Assembly (NCBI GenBank): GCA_022813625.1
Contig: JAKLMB010000046.1
Span: 177,445-241,444 of the forward strand
From: Aaosphaeria pasadenensis
Lineage: Eukaryota > Ascomycota > Dothideomycetes > Pleosporales
Reading direction: 5' to 3'
DNA length: 64,000 nucleotides
This document shows, piece by piece, positions 58,584 through 64,000 of this stretch; positions within the stretch are counted from its first letter, which is position 1, and every line of letters begins with the position of its first letter. Below the pieces are notes generated by a model. That model was given only the letters and a program-made list of their open reading frames with translations. It was not told where the DNA came from and did not search any database. Position numbers and translations under genes: made by a program.

Positions 58584-59585
58584 ATGCTTGGGTTCTATAA
58601 CCCTAGCTTTCTTAAGACTACAATCAGAGTCATGCTCGCTAATTCCCTACCTTTAGGGGCTCGATACGCTGGGACTTCGAATGCTGCACGCAACGAGTCT
58701 ATACCAAAGACAGTCAGTTTTACAAATGGTAACGACTCCATTGTCGGACATCTTTACCTACCCACCGATTACGATTCTACTCAACGTTATCCGGCTGTAG
58801 CCGTAGGAGGCTCGTTCACCAGCGTAAAAGAGATGATGGCGGGAACTTATGCTGGGGAGCTTGCAAGACGTGGCGTGATGGCTGTTGCAATCGACTATCG
58901 CAACTACGGCGCGAGTGACGGTGCTATTCGACAATATGAAGATCCTGCATCTAAAGCGGCAGATCTCTCGGCTGCCCTGGAGTTTTTGGCAAACCGTTCA
59001 GACGTAGCTGGCACTGGCCTTCTAGGGATATGTACATCGGGTGGAAACGTCCTCTACACCGCGGCTAACGATCCCCGTGTCAAGGCCGTCGCAACTGTAG
59101 TGGGATTTTTCCAATCTAAGGCTATCACATCTCTACTTTTTGGCGGAGAGGAAGGTATTGCGCTTCGCCGTGCTGCAGGTCGCCAAGCGACTGACCTTTT
59201 CAACCATACGCGCGAGATCCAGCTCATCCAAGCCTACGGGGGTTCGGCAGACGCATCTGTTAACCCTGGACCCAGACCATATTACGATGACCCCACGCGT
59301 GGCGGAATACGTGGGTGGCGCAATGAATTCGCTGTAGCGTCATGGAACCCTTGGATCGACTTCGACCCTGTGTCACAGGCCTCGTTGGTAAAAGCGCCCA
59401 CGCTTATTATTCATTCTGAAGAAGCTGCGTTTCCCGATCAAGCTCGTGCAGTATATGAGCGTCTAGGACCGAATAAAAAGATAATCTGGGCAAATGGGAC
59501 GCACTACGATTTTTATGACAACGCTGATACTGTGGCTTTTTCGGCCGACAAAGTCGCTGAGCACTTTCGTGCCTTCCTTGTTTAA
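58584..59585 (+). CDS. DLH-like alpha/beta hydrolase
   Basis: An intronless alpha/beta hydrolase of 333 residues, in the group of dienelactone-hydrolase-like and YcjY-like proteins. Features in order: GHLYLPTDYD at the first strands, AVAVGGSFTSVKEMMAG (oxyanion loop), VAIDYRNYGASDG, the nucleophile elbow LLGICTSGGNVLY, the acid-loop region APTLIIHSEEAAFPD and the catalytic His in ANGTHYDFYD. The elbow has Cys at the nucleophile position, as in dienelactone hydrolase. The first about 28 residues are hydrophobic or variable; a second ATG at 58632 (MLANSLPLG) is an alternative start. The substrate is unknown. It sits at the right end of the accessory gene set, same strand as the receptor-like gene. 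Confidence 0.83.
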   Translation: MLGFYNPSFLKTTIRVMLANSLPLGARYAGTSNAARNESIPKTVSFTNGNDSIVGHLYLPTDYDSTQRYPAVAVGGSFTSVKEMMAGTYAGELARRGVMAVAIDYRNYGASDGAIRQYEDPASKAADLSAALEFLANRSDVAGTGLLGICTSGGNVLYTAANDPRVKAVATVVGFFQSKAITSLLFGGEEGIALRRAAGRQATDLFNHTREIQLIQAYGGSADASVNPGPRPYYDDPTRGGIRGWRNEFAVASWNPWIDFDPVSQASLVKAPTLIIHSEEAAFPDQARAVYERLGPNKKIIWANGTHYDFYDNADTVAFSADKVAEHFRAFLV

Positions 59586-60191
59586 TATTTCTAGATATTC
59601 TGCTACTTATAAAGAGCTTAGAAAAATTTGAATTTAATTATCTTTGTTTATTTTGCTCCGTTCTATCAATACGTACGACCTCAGATAGAAAGGGCATCCT
59701 AAGTTAGTAATTCAGAACAATAGACATATTATATGACCGCATTGCCAATACACTTCGGACTCATTCTCTAGCGCATGTCACTTCAAGCACTCTGCACTCA
59801 AAATGATGACTTGTTACAATTTTATTCAGATTCCTTCGATGTTATGTCCAGCCGATTTGGATATACAAGCTTCTACCTAAAAAAAGCTTAATATAGCCAT
59901 TAGAAAACTTGCGTAAAGATCTAGCATATCATGAGATGGAACACCGCCTAACAGGGCGAGATTTTCACTGTCGTCCGGGACAAGGTCGGGTCGGTGCGGA
60001 GGCAAGATGTTGTACTTTGGACCGCCACCGTATCATGGTGGATTGATAAGCACACTGCCGTACCCCGAGATTTCGAAGTTTGCACACCTTTGGAAATCTT
60101 GGCATGATTGTTCAATAGAAGTCTACAATCTATAGCTCCTGCCACACGTGCAGAACTTGTTTCAGACCTTGGTAGTAGCTTCTTATTTGCT
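59586..60191. other. intergenic, A/T-rich
   Basis: A 606-bp gap between convergent genes. No gene is recognised; a frame on the minus strand (59948-60277) only overlaps the end of the DUF6601 gene. Confidence 0.45.
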
Positions 60192-61181
60192 CTACACTTG
60201 CTTTCCAGCATTGACTTTCCCTCGGTTTTTGAAGCCCCATGACATCTGCCAGGCAAGTCCACCGGCGGGAATGGCAAGTAGCAGCACCCAGACTAGGCCC
60301 GAGAGCAGTAGAGTCATGACTGAGAACATCCAAAATGCTCGTCTCATCGCCGCTAGCGAAGATGCATTCACACCGTTCAAACGCAACCCATCTTCTGGGA
60401 TAGAGACCAACACCTGCATAGAAGATAGCACCAAAGGCAAGCTGGCAAAGCCAAATATAAGTGGCGCTATCGCTCGCTCTACATATTCCCCGGTTGACCA
60501 ATGCGGAATTTCATAAAACCAATACGTTGCAGCAGACGATGGGGGACACAGGCGAACTACCCAATTCAGCCGCGAAAGACGGAGTTGACCATAGTGATAT
60601 CGGTTCGCGACTTCCTCATCCTTAAGACGTCGAAAGTGAGTGATGAAGTGAGACCATTCGTTCCACGTGAAATCAGCCGGGAAAAGGTGAGCCTCACGCG
60701 CGAGGACAAAGTCCATGTGATGTCGCACAAGCAAAGCGTAGGATCGCATGAAACCCAGTGTGATCGCTCGATCAAATGGCTTTTCAACGTGTTGTTGCGA
60801 CGAAGAGCTGTCCTTCTGAGGGGTGCTGTTCTTAGCCAGTAATGGAAGATATGTTGCCCAGAAGTCGTAGTTGAGCAGACACAGCGGCATAGGCTTCACA
60901 TATATTCTATTGCGATGCCATGTCAGATACAGGCGGACATCCTCCGCTGCAACAATCTCTGTTCTCTTTACTCTCTGTCTGTTCAGCGGCTCGATGCTTG
61001 TGCCGGACTTCCGTGCAATAAGCCAAAGGTGGCTGTACAGCTCATCAAGAAGTGTAGTATTTAGCTCTGAGCACAAAAATTCGTATACGGTGACCTCTGT
61101 AAGATCTGTGCCAGGTTCACCAGGTATGTGGTCAACGCGCGTAAGTAGGACAACTATAACTATTACCAGAGTTAGAGCCTG
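60192..61181 (-). pseudogene. DUF6601 membrane protein, 5' end missing
   Basis: A fungal-only family of unknown function. The open frame covers almost the whole expected protein: TTLLDELYSHLWLIARKSG, then EPLNRQRVKRTEIVAAEDVR, HYGQLRLSRLNWVVRL, YWFYEIPHWSTGEYVERAIA, two or three C-terminal membrane helices and WQMSWGFKNRGK. From 61076 the frame stays open upstream to a stop at 61182-61184 but contains no ATG, and the next ATG on this strand is near 61380, inside an oppositely oriented gene fragment. So either a short first exon was missed or the start was lost at a rearrangement next to the AT-rich block. I favour truncation. The protein family call itself is fairly firm from memory of its C-terminal half. 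Confidence 0.6.
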
Positions 61182-61253
61182 CTAGAAAGATACGGCCTGT
61201 TGTAGTAAACAGAAGGAAGGTAGCTAGGGATATTGATATATAGATTAGTGTAA

Positions 61254-61736
61254 TGGCGGGCGAAGAAGTACGAGGCGTCGCAGTCGTGGGAAAAATGGTA
61301 TCTGATGACAGTCTTAGCAGGGTGCGTTCAGCTGTCTCAAAATGCAGCGAAGCCAGAGTATCGAAGAGAACTAGTGGCGCATGTTTCAGCATTGGACGCG
61401 AGGTATCTGGATGAGCTGGACGTTGGGGATGATGGGAAGGGGTTTGTATGGCAGACTGTCGGCACAGTGTATCGTTACGAGGGCTGGTGGAAGGAGGCGG
61501 AAGAGCTGCTTGTGCAAGGGATGGGGACGAGTAAGAGGGTGCTTGGAGACGACCATCCCGAGATGCTGGCCAGCATGGCGAACCTGGCATATGTTCTGAA
61601 GGCAACGGGTCATCATGACAGGGCTATATCAATGATGGACACTTGCATTGCTTTACAGACGAAAGTCCTTGGTGCCCACCATCTGCATACTCTATCGTTG
61701 CTAGACACGCTGAACACATGGCGTAGCAAACTATAG
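61254..61736 (+). pseudogene. TPR fragment of an NLR/kinesin-light-chain-like gene
   Basis: An open frame of 160 codons from the preceding stop (61251-61253) to a stop at 61736; the first ATG is at 61305. It ends with two tetratricopeptide repeats of the type in fungal NB-ARC/TPR proteins: SKRVLGDDHPEMLASMANLA and TKVLGAHHLHTLSLLDTL. Before them lies KPEYRRELVAHVSALDARYL, as seen before the repeats in those proteins. The N-terminal NTP-binding part and most repeats are missing. The fragment starts about 70 bp from the broken end of the DUF6601 gene, and its 3' end abuts the RIP-like block, so it is probably a remnant. Confidence 0.55.
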
Positions 61737-64000
61737 GGACTATCTGCAATATTTAAAGCAGTTACGTATATTCTCTAGGTCTATGTATTATGCTCTATAG
61801 ATTATTTTAGTAGCAGGAGCTGTATATTATAGATTTAGATTTTATAGTAATATTAAGATGTCTAAAGGTATATAATTATTAAAAGATTAGGGTATAAAAA
61901 TAGGCTTACTAATCTATAATAATAACGTGTCCTATCAGTAAGCTAGCTACATCAGTAAGCTGGCTACCCTACTACTACTACTACTAAATATTGTAGATTA
62001 TATTACTAACTACTATTTTAACTAGTAAGAATATTAATTAATTAGATTATAATAATATCTATCTATATTATATCTAAATATAGCCTTATTAGTAATAATT
62101 TAAATAGGTTCTTAGTATATATTATTACCTTTCTACCTACTAATAATTATGTACTTTAATTAATCTACTAACCTATATAGCTAATCTTTAACCTTTCTTT
62201 AACTATAAAGTACCTCTAACTACTATATATTATTATCTCCTCTACTACTTCTTTTATTAGTATATTATAGTTACTTAAAGATAAATATTTTCCTTTAATA
62301 AAATAGTAGCTAAGTATATTACTATCTAATAACCTTTAATAAGTTAAGAAATTATAATACTACTAAGTGTTACAATACCAGAACCTATAAGGATAAAGAG
62401 GACGTTAAGTACTTAGGAAGAAAGTTAGAGATTAGGGCTAGAGGTATTAATAATACCTAAAGGATAGTTATATAATCTAATATTATAGGGATAGAATAAT
62501 TAAGGTACTTAAGGTCTTAGTAAAGGCTAAGAGAATAAGTAGCCTAATTATAATTAAGGTACTTAAGGTCTTAGTAAAGGCTAAGAAGATAAGTAGCTTA
62601 ATTAAAAATAAAAGAGGATAAATATATAAGATTACTAGATTTTATATATAGGAGTTCTTTATAGTTAATAATAAATTATATTTAATCTTTTAGAATTACC
62701 TTACTAGTATAATAGTAGCTTATCCCCTTAGATAAGTTAGAGCTATTACCCTATCTTTAATACTTGCTTTACCCTATATAAACCTCTGTAATAACCTCCT
62801 CTTACCTTTGTAAAGTAAGTTGATACCTATTGTTACACTAAGGCTCTATAATTAATAATTAAGTAGGTCCTAAATTAGTTAAGCCTACTACTTTACTTAG
62901 TTAACTATATAAGATATTTCTACTACCTAGGTATAAGAATTATTAATTATTATAAGAGTTAGTAATAGAGTTCTAATAACTATAAGTAATAATAAGATAT
63001 ATTCTAGATAGCTTAGGATAAGCCCTATAGCTAAAAAGCTTAATTTAATAGTCTTTTCTATAAATACTATCCTTTTAATATCCTTATATATCTAAAGAAA
63101 GTTAATTTTATTAATATAATAGACTTTTTACTATACTATCTTAGTAATTATATAACTATATATATATTTTAATAGTAAGAAGTAGCTTATATTTAGTAGT
63201 TATAGGATATAAGATATATAAAGAGGTATATAAAGTATAATAATATTATTCTCTCTATAATAGCTATTAAATTTAACTATAGTATAGCTACTATAGCTAT
63301 TAAGAATTAAGAGTTAATAGAACCTAGTAGTTTAAGACCTAGTTTATCTATTAAAATACTTAATCTATAAGTAGCTAAGGATATTAGTTATCTAGCTATT
63401 ATTACTAACTACTATTATCTATCTAGAAGGGATATTATTATACTAGTAGAATTAGTACTACTTTATAGATAGAATTATAAAAGAAGTAATAGCCTAGCCT
63501 AATATATAAATACCTTTAATTATTATAATCTATTTATAATTACCTAGTTAAATAGTAACTACTTAACTAACTTTATTATAGCTTATAATTACCTTTAATA
63601 TAGCTACTACTTTTATTATAAATCCTATTTTATTAAAATTATAGATATCCTTATCTAAGATACTATATATCTAGTAAATATCTTAAACTAGGTAAAACTA
63701 TATACTAATTATAGTAGGATCTTTTAATTTTATATACTAGTAGTTAAATTTCCTATTCTACTTTATTTATAGCTCTAACTAATTATTAATAAATTATATT
63801 ACTATTAAGATTAAGGATCTACTAGTTCTTAAGGATAATCTAGAGAGTAATATAAAGTAGTTATAAGGTAAGAAAGATAATAGCAGTAGAATAGTAGAGT
63901 ATATTATTTAATACTAACTTAGGTTAAATATAGAAGACTATAAGGGTATTTTAGGTTCTCTATATACTTAAAGAGTCTTATCTATCTTATTAGTCTTATT
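61737..64000. repeat. RIP-like AT-rich repeat block
   Basis: About 2.3 kb, running off the window, built mostly of A, T and short CTA/TAG/CCT/AGG words. CA and TG dinucleotides, common elsewhere, are nearly absent while TA is very frequent. Stop codons fill every frame. This is the signature of repeat-induced point mutation (C to T in CpA) of a transposon in Pezizomycotina. The element type cannot be identified after this degree of decay. Confidence 0.8.
62498..62605. repeat. 54-bp tandem duplication inside AT-rich block
   Basis: Two adjacent copies of a 54-bp unit beginning AATTAAGGTACTTAAGGTC, differing at only a few positions (for example GAGAAT versus GAAGAT and AGCCTA versus AGCTTA). 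Confidence 0.75.

Overview
The window is nuclear DNA from a filamentous ascomycete (Pezizomycotina). The evidence is short GT..AG introns of about 39-165 bp with CTAAC/CTGAC-like branch sites, fungal families throughout (Zn2Cys6 and C2H2/fungal-specific regulators, Tri12-type MFS, PTH11-like rhodopsin domain, DUF6601), and a terminal AT-rich block with the CpA/TpG loss left by repeat-induced point mutation (RIP). I could not fix the genus; a Dothideomycete or Leotiomycete is my guess. I rebuilt 21 genes or gene fragments by joining exons so that phase and family motifs agree. All exon joins are read from sequence only and have no transcript support.

Left part (1-34.6 kb) is conserved housekeeping DNA. 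SEH1 (nucleoporin, minus) and ALG7 (first enzyme of N-glycan synthesis, plus) share a divergent promoter. They are followed by LEU1 (isopropylmalate isomerase), an F-box gene (minus), a divergent ECM11-domain gene, CDC73 (Paf1 complex), a large GMC oxidoreductase/alpha-beta hydrolase fusion, a 1068-residue C2H2 plus fungal-specific regulator (minus) with an almost 7 kb gene-free upstream region, a MOB/phocein-like gene (minus), and a CobW/ZNG1-type GTPase gene.

Right part (34.6-61.7 kb) looks accessory. It holds a Tri12-type MFS pump, an EXPERA (sigma-2 receptor-like) membrane protein, a Zn2Cys6 regulator, an extra divergent cofilin, a BAHD-like acyltransferase, an NmrA-like dehydrogenase-fold protein, a second Zn2Cys6 regulator, a full-size ABCB transporter divergent from it, a PTH11-like receptor and a DLH-like alpha/beta hydrolase. 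Two transporters, two regulators and three tailoring-type proteins resemble the flank of a specialised-metabolite cluster, but no PKS, NRPS or terpene synthase is visible. The embedded cofilin suggests, as a hypothesis only, protection against an actin-directed compound. The promoter between the second regulator and the ABC gene contains a nested CGG/CCG palindrome that is a plausible regulator site.

Right edge (61.2-64 kb): two back-to-back truncated genes (DUF6601 and a TPR fragment) abut about 2.3 kb of RIP-like AT-rich DNA with no credible reading frame.
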